NCBI GenBank assembly: GCA_049999805.1
Contig: JBNGIO010006223.1
Location: 263,356-327,355, forward strand
Direction: 5' to 3'
Source of the DNA: Folioceros fuciformis
Lineage: Eukaryota; Anthocerotophyta; Anthocerotopsida; Anthocerotales
DNA length: 64,000 nucleotides
How positions within the stretch are numbered: the stretch's first letter is position 1; the number at the start of each line of letters is the position of its first letter. Shown in pieces: positions 20,716 to 32,900 of the stretch. Below the pieces are notes generated by a model. The model was given only the letters and a program-made list of their open reading frames with translations, had not been told where the DNA came from and did no database searches. A program made the translations under genes and the position numbers.

Positions 20716-21896
20716 TTATTGTTCTTGTCTTTGTCTACGCCAATGCTTGACCAAGGCATTGTGTTGAACCAATGCAATACTCTTCATAGCCTCTTCCTCT
20801 TCACTTGTCAAGATAACAGGAACATTATGTGGTAGAGGATACTCGACCACCCTTGGTTCCGAAGGTTCTAAGTCACCAGCAACAATGCAAAAGTTGTGCA
20901 AAACACAACAAGCAACATATTTCACGTGGACGTTGAGGTTCTTCAATATTTTGCACCTATTCTTTAATAAGAAGAAAGCATTCTCAATGATAACTCGCAA
21001 AGAAGAAAAGGAAGAGTTGAATGCTCTTTGCTCTGCATTCATAGGCATTTTGAAGCCTTTCATAAGAAAAGGTCTCAGAGGATACGCGGAGTCACCAATG
21101 ATGTAAGGAGGTACTAGAACTCCCTCCACTTCAATGATTGGCCCTGCAAATATCCATCTAGTGATTAGGCGCTGCCATAAGCTACTATTCCGGAGAATAC
21201 CAGCGTCATTTGAATCTCCCGGACTATTAGCACATATATCAATGAACATCTTCTCGTTATCACATACGGCTTGCACAACCATGCAATGTATATCGTATCG
21301 TTTGCAGTGATAAGCAGCTGGAGTGTACTACTTAGCTGGTTTGGTGGCAAACTTGATAAGGGATCAATCTATAGTACCAACAATATTAGGCAATAGGGTC
21401 CGCTGCTCAAATGTTGTTGATATGTCAACCTGACGACGAATTGATGAAATGGTGATAAAAGAAGAATAGAGCTTGGTAGGATCACTTAAGATGGAAACAA
21501 TGAGCTTAGTATACTCAACAATTGTGGCATCACCAACGCCATATTTCGAAGCAACGATGAGGGAAGGTAGACCCCTGTTGAGCCTATGCAACACCAAAGC
21601 AATAGAGCTTTATCACACGGTATAGACGTTCTTGGTGAGGTTCGTACAAGGAAAGGATGCAGTTGTTGAACGAGAACTATGAAAGTTGGATATGACATTC
21701 GGTATTCTCTATGCCAATGCTCATCTCGTTTATCAGGACCTTTCCAAGTGCCAAGCTTGCATGTGTAGCTCTTCCCATAACCATGTAAAAGATGGAGCTT
21801 TCCACCAAATACGACTTTTTTGCATGTGCAAAGTCTCCACAAGAGCACCACATGAAGCTGCCATTTTATGTGCTTGAGTGATGTACTTTGTTGCAC
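20716..21896 (-). pseudogene. PIF/Harbinger-type transposase pseudogene (DDE_Tnp_4 fold)
   Basis: The minus strand encodes the family core in order: HREYRMSYPTFIVLVQQLHP, then after a frameshift LPSLIVASKYGVGDATIVEY, NIVGTID (first catalytic Asp), YDIHCMVVQAVCDN, ANSPGDSNDAGILRNSSLWQ, YIIGDSAYPLRPFLMKGF (second Asp) and RVIIENAFFLLKNRCKIL (Glu). In-frame stops follow GTID and precede YTPAAYHCKRYD, at positions where the family normally has Gly and Glu. The catalytic triad itself is still visible. The matching Myb/trihelix-like second ORF of such elements lies upstream at 22.5–23.9 kb, on the same strand. Confidence 0.82.
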
Positions 21897-21924
21897 AAAT
21901 AACTGAATAAGTTAGCAAGTGATA

Positions 21925-22450
21925 AACTATGTGGAAGTTTGCAATTTCAGAGCTGTTTCGGACGTCATCGTTCATTCCAATGAAAAACTGACACCACAAG
22001 CTTGTAGAGCACGATGAGACAATTCTAATGGTATACAGCCCGTTTTGAGATTAACCTTACATTGGGACTGAATGGCACTTGAATTTTTGCTCAAAACTTT
22101 AAAAACTATCTAGAAATCTGCAATTTCAGAGCTGTTTCAGATGTCATCGATCATTCGAATCAAAAAACTGGCAACACAAACTTGTAGAGCACAGTGAGAG
22201 AATTCTAATGGTATATAGCTCGTTTCAAGATTAATCGTACGTTGAGACTGAATGGCACTTGAAGGTCTACTCAAAACTTATAAAATTATCTGGAAGTTTG
22301 CAATTTCGGAGCTGTTTCAAAGATCATCTTTCATTCAAATGAAAAAGTGAAAACATAAGCTTGTAGAGATCAATGAGCTAATTCTAATGGTATGTAGCTC
22401 TTTTCGAGGTGAGTCATATTTTGGGACTGAATGGCACTTGGAGTTATGGT
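21925..22450. repeat. 180-bp tandem repeat, nearly 3 copies
   Basis: The phrase GCAATTTCAGAGCTGTTTC recurs at 21941, 22120 and 22300, a period of 179–180 bases, with CTTGTAGAGCA, ATTCTAATGGTAT and GACTGAATGGCACTTG at corresponding places. Copies differ at roughly 15–20 percent of positions by eye. The array sits between the two Harbinger ORFs, so it may be internal sequence of that element. Confidence 0.88.
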
Positions 22451-22456
22451 GAAACC

Positions 22457-23930
22457 TTACAATATTATAGCTAGCACAAACCATAAGCTATGACAAGTGC
22501 TAGAACCCCTTGATGTATCACTCCTCCTCCTGCCTTGAGCGCTTGGATACTTGTTTAACAGCTTGGCCAACTCTATTTGCGTAAATTGTTGGAGTTCAAC
22601 AACCTTTATGCTCTGCTCTAGCCTTGTTTTCTCCATGTTTTGAAGGATCTCCAACCTTGCTCTCTCCATAATTTGGAGGTTCTCTTGCTTCACAGCTTCA
22701 ACTCTTGCCCACACCTCTGCAAAGCTGTTGATTAATTCAGCTATCTTGTCTATCCCCGCACCAGAGAGCTTCCTCTTGGCTTGCTTGGAGACCTTCTTCG
22801 CTGTAACACCTTTGAGCTTTGTCACGTGAGTGAAAGGTGAATCACAAGAGTGATTGTCCTTGGATGTAGAAGGAGGAGTAGGGCCCCTAGTAGGAGTTGT
22901 AGGGGGTGGGGATGTAGGAGGAGGAGAAGAGGCAGGAGGGGAGCTTGCTGGTGGGTTGNNNNNNNNNNNNNNNNNNNNNNNNNNNNNNNNNNNNNNNNNN
23001 NNNNNNNNNNNNNNNNNNNNNNNNNNNNNNNNNNNNNNNNNNNNNNNNNNNNNNNNNNCAATATTATAGCTAGCACAAACCATAAGCTATGACAAGTGCT
23101 AGAACTCCTTGATGTATCACTCCTCCTCCTGCCTTGGGCGCTTAGATGCTTGTACCAAGAGCTTGGCCAGCTCTATTTGCGTGAATTGTTGGATTTCAAC
23201 AACCTTCATGCTCTGCTCTAGCCTTGTTTTCTCCATGTTTTGAAGGCTCTCCATCCTTGCTCTTTCCATACTTTGGAGGTTCTCTTGCTTCACAACTTCA
23301 ACTCTTGCCCACACTTCTGCAAAGTTGTTGATTGATTTAGCTATCTTGTTTATCCCAGCACTTGAGAGCTTCCTTTTGGCTTGCTTGGAGACCTTCTTCG
23401 TTGTAACACCTTTGAGCTTTGTCACTTGAGTGAAAGGTGAATCATAAGAGTGATTGTCCTTGGATGTAGAAGGAGGAGTAGGGCCTCTAACATGAGTTGT
23501 AGGGGTGGGATGTAAGAGGAGGAGAAGAGGCAGGAGGAGAGCTTGCTGGTGGGTTGTGATTGTGTGATGACTCACACACACCTTCAAACATCCCAGATGC
23601 CACACCTTCACAAATATGCGTTTCAGCTAAATCTACAAAGCCTGGGTCATGCGAGTTAGGCATTCCTACCACCTTTGGATTGTTCGACATGAAGGAATGC
23701 AGGGCTTCCCAAAAAGCCCACTCAGAAGCATACACTCCCGTGCCAAGCCTTTTGGCCTCTTGCTTATATTGCTTCATGAGGGAGTCCATTTTGTTGCGAC
23801 ATTGCAGACCTTTTGGCACAAATCCCATACAAGAGGATGAAATCTTGATTGCAATAGCGTCCCAATGGTGGGAGGCAAGGTTCCCTTTGTGAAGATGGTT
23901 GACATACACCTCCTCCTCGTACGCTGAGAT
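22457..23930 (-). pseudogene. Harbinger-associated Myb/trihelix-like ORF, duplicated around an assembly gap
   Basis: The minus strand from about 23.93 kb encodes a trihelix/Myb-like DNA-binding segment (WDAIAIKISSSCMGF, CRNKMDSLMKQYKQEAKRLG, YASEWAFWEALHSFM). A Ser/Pro-rich linker follows, then a coiled-coil tail (VWARVEVVKQENLQSMERAR, then LEQSMKVVEIQQFTQIELAK). This is the layout of ORF1 proteins of PIF/Harbinger elements, which help their transposase bind DNA. The tail and linker occur twice, at 22457–22958 and 23059–23560, about 95 percent alike, separated by 100 N. The second copy has lost the N-terminal domain to the gap. The duplication may be an assembly artefact. Confidence 0.7.
22959..23058. 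other. assembly gap, 100 N
   Basis: A run of exactly 100 N flanked on both sides by nearly the same 500 bases. Confidence 0.99.
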
Positions 23931-24839
23931 GAGAGCATGAGTGCTGTCTCTTGTCTATGCAACGACATTCTAGTTTCAAAGCCTAGGAATCAACTTGTAG
24001 CCCAGATGCGTTTGGGACAAGTGCTAGTTGTGTTGCCAACATGCTGTATTGGGACAGCGGATCCATGGGGAACAGATTGGGCAACTTCACGAACACTGTC
24101 CAGCACAAACAACGAAGAGTGAAGGAACCGTCCCCCACATACAGCGAAGGAAGAAGATGAGCCGGTGGTCACATGCACCCGAGATATATCTTGGGTGCTT
24201 AAAAAAAAACATATGTCAAATGTTACGGGAAGGCCGCTCTGACATATACAGAGCTCTGTCCGTTAAAAGTAGGGTTGTTCCCTACTTTTAATAGACGAAG
24301 CTCCATTTCCTTTTAAAAGATCATTCTGTGGACTACATGACGGACAGAGGTGTTCCAATATTTAATGTAAGTAGCCCTACAAACGTCATTCCAGAGGCAG
24401 ATTCAAGTGGTTGGCCACCTTCTTCATTTTGTTTCGAATTTTGCATCCGATTTGATAAGTAAGATCGGATTTTCCTTCACTATGATTAGTAGCCACATTC
24501 AGACTTGTAGACGGCAATAGCCGTATGGTGATTTATCGCATTCTCCCCCACAGGACCAGGCATCTCAACCATACATGTTGGGATAGACAACTAAATGCTC
24601 TATCTAGTTTGACAGTTAGGTGGTTGATAGTGGCAGGCTTAGAACCAGTTCGCATGAGTCTCAACTCGGACTCGGCTAATTTGCTCGGGTCAGAGTTCGG
24701 GTGTTCACATCTATTACAAAATCTGGACCCGTCTAAACGCCATATGCTGGTCTCATAGTATGTCAACCGGAATAGCAGGTTTTGGAGATGTGAGACAAAC
24801 TTTCTGTTCTTGTCCGTGAAGGTGTAAGAGCACCGAGCT
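23931..24839. other. intergenic, no gene seen
   Basis: Short frames only. A 12-base local inverted repeat (AAAGTAGGG / CCCTACTTT) lies at about 24268–24289. No domain recognised. Confidence 0.4.
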
Positions 24840-25905
24840 ATGGATGCATCTATGCTGGAAACAATACTACCATTTTTGGTCCCTGTTATAGCTGCACTCG
24901 TAACTATGCTTGAAGATCTAAAGCGCCTTCCAGATTTGGATGATACTACTTGGGTTACGTCCAATTTGGTAACTCGACAACTAGAGGTCATGAATTTAGA
25001 GGTTCAGGCAACAATCCTTGGACTGAATGGCTGCATAGGACTTCTTGCCTCCTTCCATAGAATCCCTCCAAGCTTGTGGTATGGATTGGAGTATGATGCC
25101 TACTACATCAAGCCTCATGTCAAGGATTTTTCGCTTTTGTATGAAGGTGTTGTTGCTGTTATAGATGAAGCTAGATTCAAGCGGTTTGTTTGATTCAAGC
25201 CAAGCTCATTCACGTACATCTATGGATTGGTAAGTCTTGAGATGCTCACTCAACGAGTTGATGGGTTCGGCAGCATACCAGATAGAATCCTGGATATTGA
25301 TAAACAGGCTGTTGTGGCTATACAAAGATAAGCAATTGGAGATAGTTACTTCAGTTTGGGTGAATTGTTTGGTCTTGGCACTAGCACTGTTCACAATGTT
25401 TGCATGAGATTTGTGAGGGCCCTTCTCATTTGTGGTAAAGTCCACTTGGCATGGCCTAGTGACCAAGGTCTGACTTTGGTCAAAGAAGGGTTTCTCAGAA
25501 TGCATGGAATTCCAAATTGCTGAAGAGCCATCGATGCTAATCACTTTGAGGTGGAACTTGGAGCTCAGAAATTTGACAAAGATTGGTATGGAAGGCACAA
25601 CATTTACACTATGGCTATGCAAGCCATTGAAGGACCTGATAGGCAGTTTTTAGATATCGTAATTGGCTGGCCAGGTAGTGTGAATGACGCTTGAATTTTC
25701 AGGAACTCTAGCTTTTACAAAGCTATCTTTTGTGGTACAAGATTGCATAGGCCTGCAATTTTTTTGCCACGTGGGTTTGTGCGGGAATTTCTTTAAGGAG
25801 ATGCCAACTACCCTGATATGCCTTGGCTGATCACACCAGTACCAAAACGAGGATTGAATACAAAGTGTGATCTATTCAATTACAAGCAGTCCTCGAAATG
25901 GTCTT
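24840..25905 (+). pseudogene. second PIF/Harbinger (ALP1-like) transposase, one frame interrupted only by stops
   Basis: A single plus-strand frame runs for over 1 kb with no frameshift. It carries EARFKRFV, FKPSSFTYIYGLV, DSYFSLGELFGLGTSTVHNV, VHLAWPSDQG, GIPNC, RAIDANHF (first Asp), KDWYGRHNIYTMAMQAIEGP, FLDIVIGWPGSVNDA, IFRNSSFYKAIF and GDANYPDMPWLITPVPKRG (second Asp). Five stops interrupt it, at 25191, 25329, 25521, 25692 and 25794. The TGAs at 25191, 25521 and 25692 stand where the family usually has Arg or a residue next to Cys/Ala-Arg, so CGA to TGA is likely. Similarity ends near 25905, before the catalytic Glu. It is a different subfamily from the minus-strand relic at 20.7 kb. Confidence 0.82.
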
Positions 25906-28005
25906 CTGAAAGTCACTGATTCTTTTGTAATATGTGAAGAGAGCCTCTTACTTGTTCTGGCATTGGGTAGCTGTCCGAGTGACACCGTGACCGAGGCACT
26001 GGGCTGCCTAACGTTTGGCTCCCAGTTAGGTCCTCTCTTTGCTCCCTCCAGCCTGATATTTGTCCATATCATTCCTTCTTGCAGGTTGCAATACTACCAA
26101 TTCTTCCGTTCTCTAATGCCTATGCGATTTCTTGGGAGGCCGATGTGACAGATCTTGTGAGAATGGTTGGCCTAGATCGAAGTGCGGCTGAGAAAATGAT
26201 ACATTAGACAGATTGCTAGGCTATGGCAGCTCAGATCCATTTCTGGTTGTAGAAGGAGATATGAAATTCGTACAAGACACAAACAGGGAAGACATTTCGA
26301 AGTGTGCACGATTCTACAAGAAGGCACAAAGGAAATGAATGTGAATGAGCATGAAACTAAGAGCCTGGGAGAGGGAAGGAAGAGAGAGATACTTGACCGG
26401 CCAAGCCAAAATCTGACTTGGAACTCCAATACGGTAGCATTAAAAAAAAAACCTTGTTCTGTAAATGGGGAACTTGGCCTCAACTACTTTTTTTGGGTGG
26501 TTGGGTAATTCACGTTTCGTTGTTTACCATAGCCCGGATCTAGGCTCACGCTAAATTGCCCTTAGCATGTAAGCTTTCATAGGATGTCTAAACTAGACCA
26601 AAGGAGTTACATGTAAGGTCCATGGGAGGATTGGAGTGCCTACGGCCCTCTTAACGTAGAGTGTAAGGATTAGGGTTCTTGGAAGCTCTAGGAGCCTAGA
26701 GGGAGAGGATTGGGGAACCTATTGGGGGGGATTGGGGTGCCTATAGGCTCAAGGGACCATAAAGTGCGAGGATTGAGGAGTACAGAGTACAAGGATTGAG
26801 GAGCACATAGTACAACGATCATAGGTGATAGAATTGTGAAGATCGGAGTATTTACAAGCTCTAGAATGGTGGAGTGTGAGAATTACGGTATGTATAGGCT
26901 TTGAGAGCATAGTTTAGAGTATTAGGACTGAATGAATGTAAGGTGTGGGAGACTAGAGTATAAGGATTAGGGCCCTTGAAAGGGTTTGTGGAGGTGATTG
27001 ATGGAAGAAAGCTAAGCTTATGGCTTCAGTAAAGGTGAGGGATTGAGGTGCTTGAAAGGGTTTGTGGAGGAGATTGATGGAAGAAAGTTAAGCTTATGCC
27101 TTAGGTAAAGACAAGGAGGTCTTTTAATCTCTTGTACACTTAGGGACTCTATGTGGAATGAAGAGCAATTCTATGGCTTATGGACTCTATATGGAATGAA
27201 GAGCTATTCCACGTAGAGTCGATAAGCTACAAATGTGCTAAACTTATGCCTTCTTCAGAAGATTGGATCATTTGGAGACTTGGTGACATAGGGGTTATCA
27301 CTTTTAATCACGCATTTGATCTTTCTAGCTGTGAAGAAATGTCACTCATAGATGGAGTTTACAATGTAATTTCAAAGTACGTAACCTTGTGCAATTCAAC
27401 TCTTAAGCAAGAGGGAGATAGAGGTCATGCAGAAGGGCCGAGAGCAAGCCAAAGACCAACACAAGGAAAAATGTATGGTGGTGGAAAAAAAATATGGTGT
27501 CTTGGGGATATGTCTAAGGGGTTGTGCAAGAACCTAACCCTTGGTCGAACATGAAACCTACATAGATATTGTTTGCCCATGAGGGAACACTCTCACTTCG
27601 AAGTCCCCGGACGGAGAGAAACAAAAGGGCCCCTTGGCCGGCCTCGGATAAGGAACCCCTTGCAAGATAACTAAACAAATAGAGATTAAAGTACTAAGTA
27701 GCATGAAGGAAAACTCCATTCCCAATTGAGCGCAATATAGGTACTTTTCTTTCTTCTGTATCACAGCCATCCACGTCACCAACGATGCCTTGATGGCTGT
27801 GGATAAAATATCTATGTGGTAGCAGAGCTTGTGTGGGCAAGCACTCCAAGGTTATGTGAGTTTCTAGTGGCTTCCAGTAGGTGCTGCCAACAAGGAACAA
27901 GGAACAAGCAAGCACATCTCCGTATACAGGCCTGGCGAAGAAGTTGTGAGTGCAACTCATTGTGCTCGAGTGATCGCTTTCTAGGGACACGATTACAGGC
28001 GAGGT
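25906..28005. other. intergenic with short degenerate repeats
   Basis: No gene is recognisable. From about 26.6 to 27.0 kb, phrases such as GAGTGTAAGGATTAGGG and AGTACAAGGATTGAGGAG recur irregularly. An 83-base direct duplication lies at about 26960–27120 (GAAAGGGTTTGTGGAG, GATTGATGGAAGAAAG, TAAGCTTATG). GACTCTATGTGGAATGAAGAG at 27146 is followed 33 bases later by a near copy. The strands carry only short frames. Confidence 0.5.
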
Positions 28006-28831
28006 ATGGCTTCGGCTATCGTGGCTGCGTCTGTGCGTTTGGGGCTCACGGGTGGAACAGGAACAGGGGCACCCGCATTGCGGGTGCCGTCTAGTCAGCG
28101 GTGCGACAATCACAGGGCCGGATCTCCCGTCATGGCCACCTGCTCCATGGGGTCAGGGGATAATGAGAGCGCACAAGGCAGTAGTGGCAGGTGGGGGATG
28201 CTTGGCTGAGTGTGGATTGCATTCGCATGCGCAGTCGAGAGGTGGCAAGGTTGCACAATTGACAGGTCACACTTCATTTGCCCCTGCAGTGTCAGCAGAC
28301 CGTGCGACATCCTAGGGAGGACTGCTTTTGCGGCTGTGGCAGCTGCGCTGCTGCTCGTTTCTCCTGGCGATGCACTAGCTGCCACTGGTGGTCGTGTGGG
28401 GGGATCGACTGTCAAGTCGTCGCAAAGATCGGCGCCCCCTCCCTCCCGGACTTACAACAGTTCTTCTAGGTCAATCAAAATCGTTGAGATGCGTATGGTC
28501 ACTGCCCGTGGTGTGACTTGCCAAGGCTGATGTCACTGGGACACTGGTACTGAAGCTGCTGCTGGCAATGGCATGCAGGACGAACATCTACATCCAGCCT
28601 CCCCCTCTGGTCGGTCCGCCACCCGTAGTGATCGCTCCTCCAGCCTATGGCTACGGCTTTGGCTTTGGTGGATTCGGCGTCCCCTTCTTCAGCCCTGCAC
28701 CGCCGGTTGTGGTTGCCCCATCCTTAGCTATCGGGTTCAGTTTGTTCGACTTGCTGCCCTTTGTTGTGTTCCTTGCCGTGATCGGCATCGTATCAAGTTT
28801 GTTCAGGCGAAGGAACGACTACGACGATTGA
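28006..28831 (+). CDS. small thylakoid-targeted Gly/Pro-rich membrane protein, resembles the N-terminal part of DUF1517 proteins, 3 exons
   Basis: Exons 28006–28190, 28290–28469, 28579–28831 give 205 aa; both introns are about 100 nt, GT–AG, with matching phase. The N-terminal 60 residues are basic and Ser/Ala-rich like a transit peptide. A hydrophobic stretch ending in PGDALAATGG follows, which looks like a thylakoid or lumenal processing site. Then come TGGRVGGSTVKSSQRS, a Pro-rich linker, an aromatic Gly-rich run (AYGYGFGFGGFGVPFF) and one clear membrane segment (FDLLPFVVFLAVIGIVSSLF) before the charged tail RRRNDYDD. Plant and cyanobacterial DUF1517 proteins begin in this way (GGR-GG then a Gly-rich linker and a helix), but the long conserved C-terminal domain is absent here. 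Function is unknown. The intron removing the in-frame stop at 28207 is inferred from splice signals. Confidence 0.72.
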
Positions 28832-29921
28832 ATAAAGCAAATAGTTGCTCTGAAATCCTGCTTTCTCTGCGTCCCGTGCCTGTTCTGCAGCAGCTCTCTC
28901 GAACTAGTGTCAAGCATTGTGAAACCGTGAGCCACTGGTTGCACCAATAGCGGCTACTCGACCGCGTCTTGCTGCCCCGAACCAAAGCGCGCCTGTCCCC
29001 CGACGATCGAGCCTACCGATTTCATCCACGCTTACCCAGCCCGGGGCTCAGCATGTGGTGTAGCACCGAGCAACAAGGTTGTCAACATGGTTCCACATCT
29101 GCTTGCAACCTTTTTCCAACACATCGCAGTGAACTGCTGCACCGCCATTCCTGGAAGCCGCTCCCTGGCCAGAAGGAGCAACCGCTCTTCAAGCTTACTT
29201 GCGTCACAGAATTGCAGGCAAGGTCGCAGCTTCGAAGGCTCCCTCCACGTAGGTGCTGCTACGATGGAAGCAGCCGACGTGGCTGCAATACCCTGACGCC
29301 AACGATGAACAGAGAGAGACGGAGAGGATCCGTGTTGCGTAGCGTAGCGTAGCGGTACAGGTACCAACACACCACACCGGCCGGAATATCTCTAACCGGA
29401 GCACCTTCCGGTTCAGGTACGCAAACCTTCCCCGGCCTGGGTAAGGTTGGATAAGCTTAAAGAGGGGTGAGAAGGGGAGGCGGAGGCTCGCACTCATGCC
29501 AAGTCACGGGTCGGGTTGGGGTAAAAGCAACCGGAATTGCCCGGTAGTGTGGTGGAGCTACGTTTCCCTTTTTCCAGAACTCGCGTGGCGCTGTGGGGCT
29601 AACTTGTTTTTCGCTTCCCCAGATACATGTGTACACATCCTATAAATCTACCGTCGCACCTACACCTGCCGCAGTGGGTAGGGACTGTGACGAGCGCCGG
29701 CGCTGCCGAGGTATCTCCCTTCCTGCCTCACGGCTGCCTCACCTCAACGTTGCACCTCTCGCCTCGTAGTCGTGACTGCGCACCACTTTGTCGATTCGGT
29801 GTGTGTGTATTGCGTTAGGGTGGCCGCAATCCACCTTGCTTTCAACTCTTGTTTCCGTGTGTGCGCAGGAATGAGCGGCTGCTGAACACTACAGCACCAT
29901 CACCGCACTCGGTGAACAAGC
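28832..29921. other. intergenic and 5' flank of CLPC
   Basis: AATAAA overlaps the end of the preceding gene at 28831. The middle part shows no gene on either strand. CGTAGCGTAGCGTAGCGG at 29337 is a short 6-base tandem repeat. The last 300 bases are the probable CLPC promoter and leader. Confidence 0.45.
29641..29647 (+). promoter_or_regulatory. candidate TATA box of CLPC
   Basis: TATAAAT lies 281 bases before the CLPC start codon, in the only AT-rich word of an otherwise GC-rich upstream region. This would give a leader of about 250 bases. Assignment is by position only. Confidence 0.35.
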
Positions 29922-32900
29922 ATGGCCGCCGCACTGCAGCACTCGGCGGCGCTTTCTGCCGGACCGGCTGGGCTTTACCGCGGGGACGTCTCCCGGAGTA
30001 TGACCACCTCTGTGGCTACCACGTCCAGAGCTTCTCACCATATGCTGTCCCAGCCGTCCTTGTCCATTGCCCAGGGTGTGAGGGCTCACCATGGCCCCAG
30101 GACGCTCTCAGGCGGGCGCCTCAACAAGCAAGTTAGGTCTTTTGCCAAGGCCTGGTGTTCCTCCCCTGCCTCCTCCATGCAATCGTTCTCAGGTATGCAC
30201 CGGACCACACTTGTGGATACCCTAGGGGGCCGGAAGGAGAAGGATTTTCATGCCACTGTCGCCGCCCACGTCGCTGCCCCCGCTGGTCTGGACGGATCCC
30301 ACCGTGGAGTTGTGGTGGCCATGTTTGAGCGCTTCACCGAGAAGGCCATCAAGGTCATCATGCTGGCGCAAGAGGAAGCTAGACGCTTGGGGCACAACTT
30401 CGTCGGGACCGAGCAAATTTTGCTTGGTTTGATTGGCGAAGGTACGGGGATTGCTGCCAAAGTCCTCAAGTCGATGGGCGTGAATTTGAAGGAAGCCCGG
30501 GTTGAGGTTGAGAAGATCATCGGACGTGGAAGTGGATTTGTTGCTGTGGAGATTCCTTTCACCCCCCGTGCGAAGCGTGTCCTTGAGCTGTCCCTAGAGG
30601 AGGCCCGGCAGCTAGGTGTGCCTTTCTTAACTCTCTAGATTTGTAGGCTGTTTTAATCTTCGTTTAAACCCTCTCTCACGTTGTGCCTTCCGCATCCTGG
30701 CAGGCCACAACTACATTGGTACAGAACATCTCTTGCTCGGCCTGCTGCGTGAAGGAGAGGGTGTGGCCGCCAGAGTTCTAGAGAACCTGGGAGCAGATTC
30801 TGGCAACATCAGAACTCAGGCAATTACTTGCCTGCTCTATGAACTAGATGATCAGAGTCTTCCTTCTCTTCCTCACGTGTGAACCACGTCGGTCGTCTCC
30901 CTGCAGGTAATCAGAATGGTTGGAGAGAGCACTGAGGCTGTCGGCGCTGGAGTGGGACCTGGGAGCAGTGGCAGCACCAAGATGCCGACTTTGGAGGAGT
31001 ATGGAACTAACTTGACCAAGCTTGCCGAAGATGTGAGCCCTTTCACACTGTCTCTTACCGTGCACATTTTTTAACTCTCGCCATTGCATTCGCTGCGCTA
31101 CTCACACTCCAGGTCACGTGCAGGGTAAGCTCGATCCTGTTGTTGGAAGGCAAGCTCAGATCGAGCGAGTGACCCAAATTCTGGGTCGTCGGACCAAGAA
31201 CAATCCTTGCCTCATTGGTGAGCCTGGCGTGGGTAAGACGGCTATTGCAGAAGGCCTGGCTCAGCGAATTGCGTCTGGGGATGTGCCGGAAACGATTGAG
31301 GGGAAAAAGGTTCATGTGATACGCCTTCTTCTTTGCGGTTGTCATTTTCTTCTTATTTTTTGTGCCTAACTGTCAGGTATGTTCAGGTTATCACCCTGGA
31401 CATGGGGCTTCTTGTGGCCGGAACTAAATATCGAGGAGAATTCGAGGAGAGGCTGAAGAAGTTGATGGAGGAGATCAAACAAGCTGATGACATAATCCTC
31501 GTCATTGATGAGGTGCATACGCTTATTGGTGCTGGTGCAGCCGAAGGCGCAATCGATGCTGCCAACATTCTAAAGCCTGCCCTTGCCCGAGGAGAACTCC
31601 AGGTAATTGTTGATCTGGTCTTGAAAAGATGTGGTCCTCCCATTGGCAATGGTGCATTCCTGGTGTATTCATTGTTGACTCATGTTGCAACACGCTGATA
31701 TCTGTCTCCACAGTGTATTGGTGCCACCACTTTGGACGAATACAGGAAACATATTGAGAAGGATCCTGCATTGGAGCGGCGATTCCAGCCTGTCTTAGTT
31801 CCGGAACCAAGCGTTGACGAAACTATACAGATCTTGCACGGCTTACGAGAACGCTATGAAATCCATCATAAGCTCAGATATACTGACGAAGCCCTAGTGG
31901 CAGCTGCCCAGCTTTCTTACCAATATATCAGGTTGATTGATAGATCTGTTATAGAATTTACCACTGTTTTGACTTCATACAAATTCCCTGCCTAAAACTG
32001 TGAAGCCATTGTCCAGTGACCGGTTCCTACCAGATAAGGCTATTGACCTTATTGATGAAGCTGGTTCACGGGTCCGACTGCGCTATGCACAGGTTAGCTG
32101 CTTTTTTGGGGTTTGTTTGCATGACTTGTCTCAGTATGCAAGTTAGTACGAGAAGACTTTGAGCAGAGGTAGTGCAGCCTTGTTTTGTGGGGGGAGCCTC
32201 GCTCGCAGGGCTTGACGAGTGTGCTATGGTCTCTGCATAGTGTCACTGACGTAAATTTAATGTGTATGCCGACAGCTCCCAGAAGAAGCTAGAGAGCTCG
32301 ACAAAGAGCTGAGACAGATCACGAAGGAGAAGAATGAAGCTGTTCGTGGTCAAGATTTTGAGAAGGTACTGTTAAAGCTCTTTACATGCTGTATACCATG
32401 TGTATCAAATATTGCATACTGATTTCTGCTGGGGTGTTGCAGGCAGGAGAGTTGCGAGATCGGGAAATGGAGTTGAAGGCCCAAATTTCAGCTATTACTG
32501 AGAAAGGCAAGGAGAAGTCAAAGGCTGAGAGTGAAGCTGGTGACACTGGCCCAACTGTCACAGAGGCAGATATCCAGCATATTGTTTCAGCATGGACTGG
32601 AATTCCTGTGGAAAAGGTTTCCACTGATGAATCCGACAGGCTGTTGAAGATGGAGGAAACTCTCCACCAGCGTGTTATAGGCCAGGATGAAGCAGTGAAG
32701 GCAATCAGTAGGGCCATTCGCCGTGCTCGTGTGGGTCTGAAGAATCCCAACCGCCCTATTGCAAGCTTCATTTTTTCAGGTCCTACTGGTGTTGGGAAGT
32801 CTGAGCTTGCGAAGGCTTTGGCCTCTTATTACTTCGGTTCAGAAGAAGCCATGGTCAGGCTTGATATGAGTGAGTTTATGGAGAGGCATACAGTGTCAAA

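Noticed and set aside
21925-22450. Centromeric satellite
   Set aside because: The unit length fits but there are only about three copies, inside a transposon and near genes.
24000-24839. A host gene between the Harbinger ORF and the second transposase
   Set aside because: Only short frames without a domain or plausible splice pattern.
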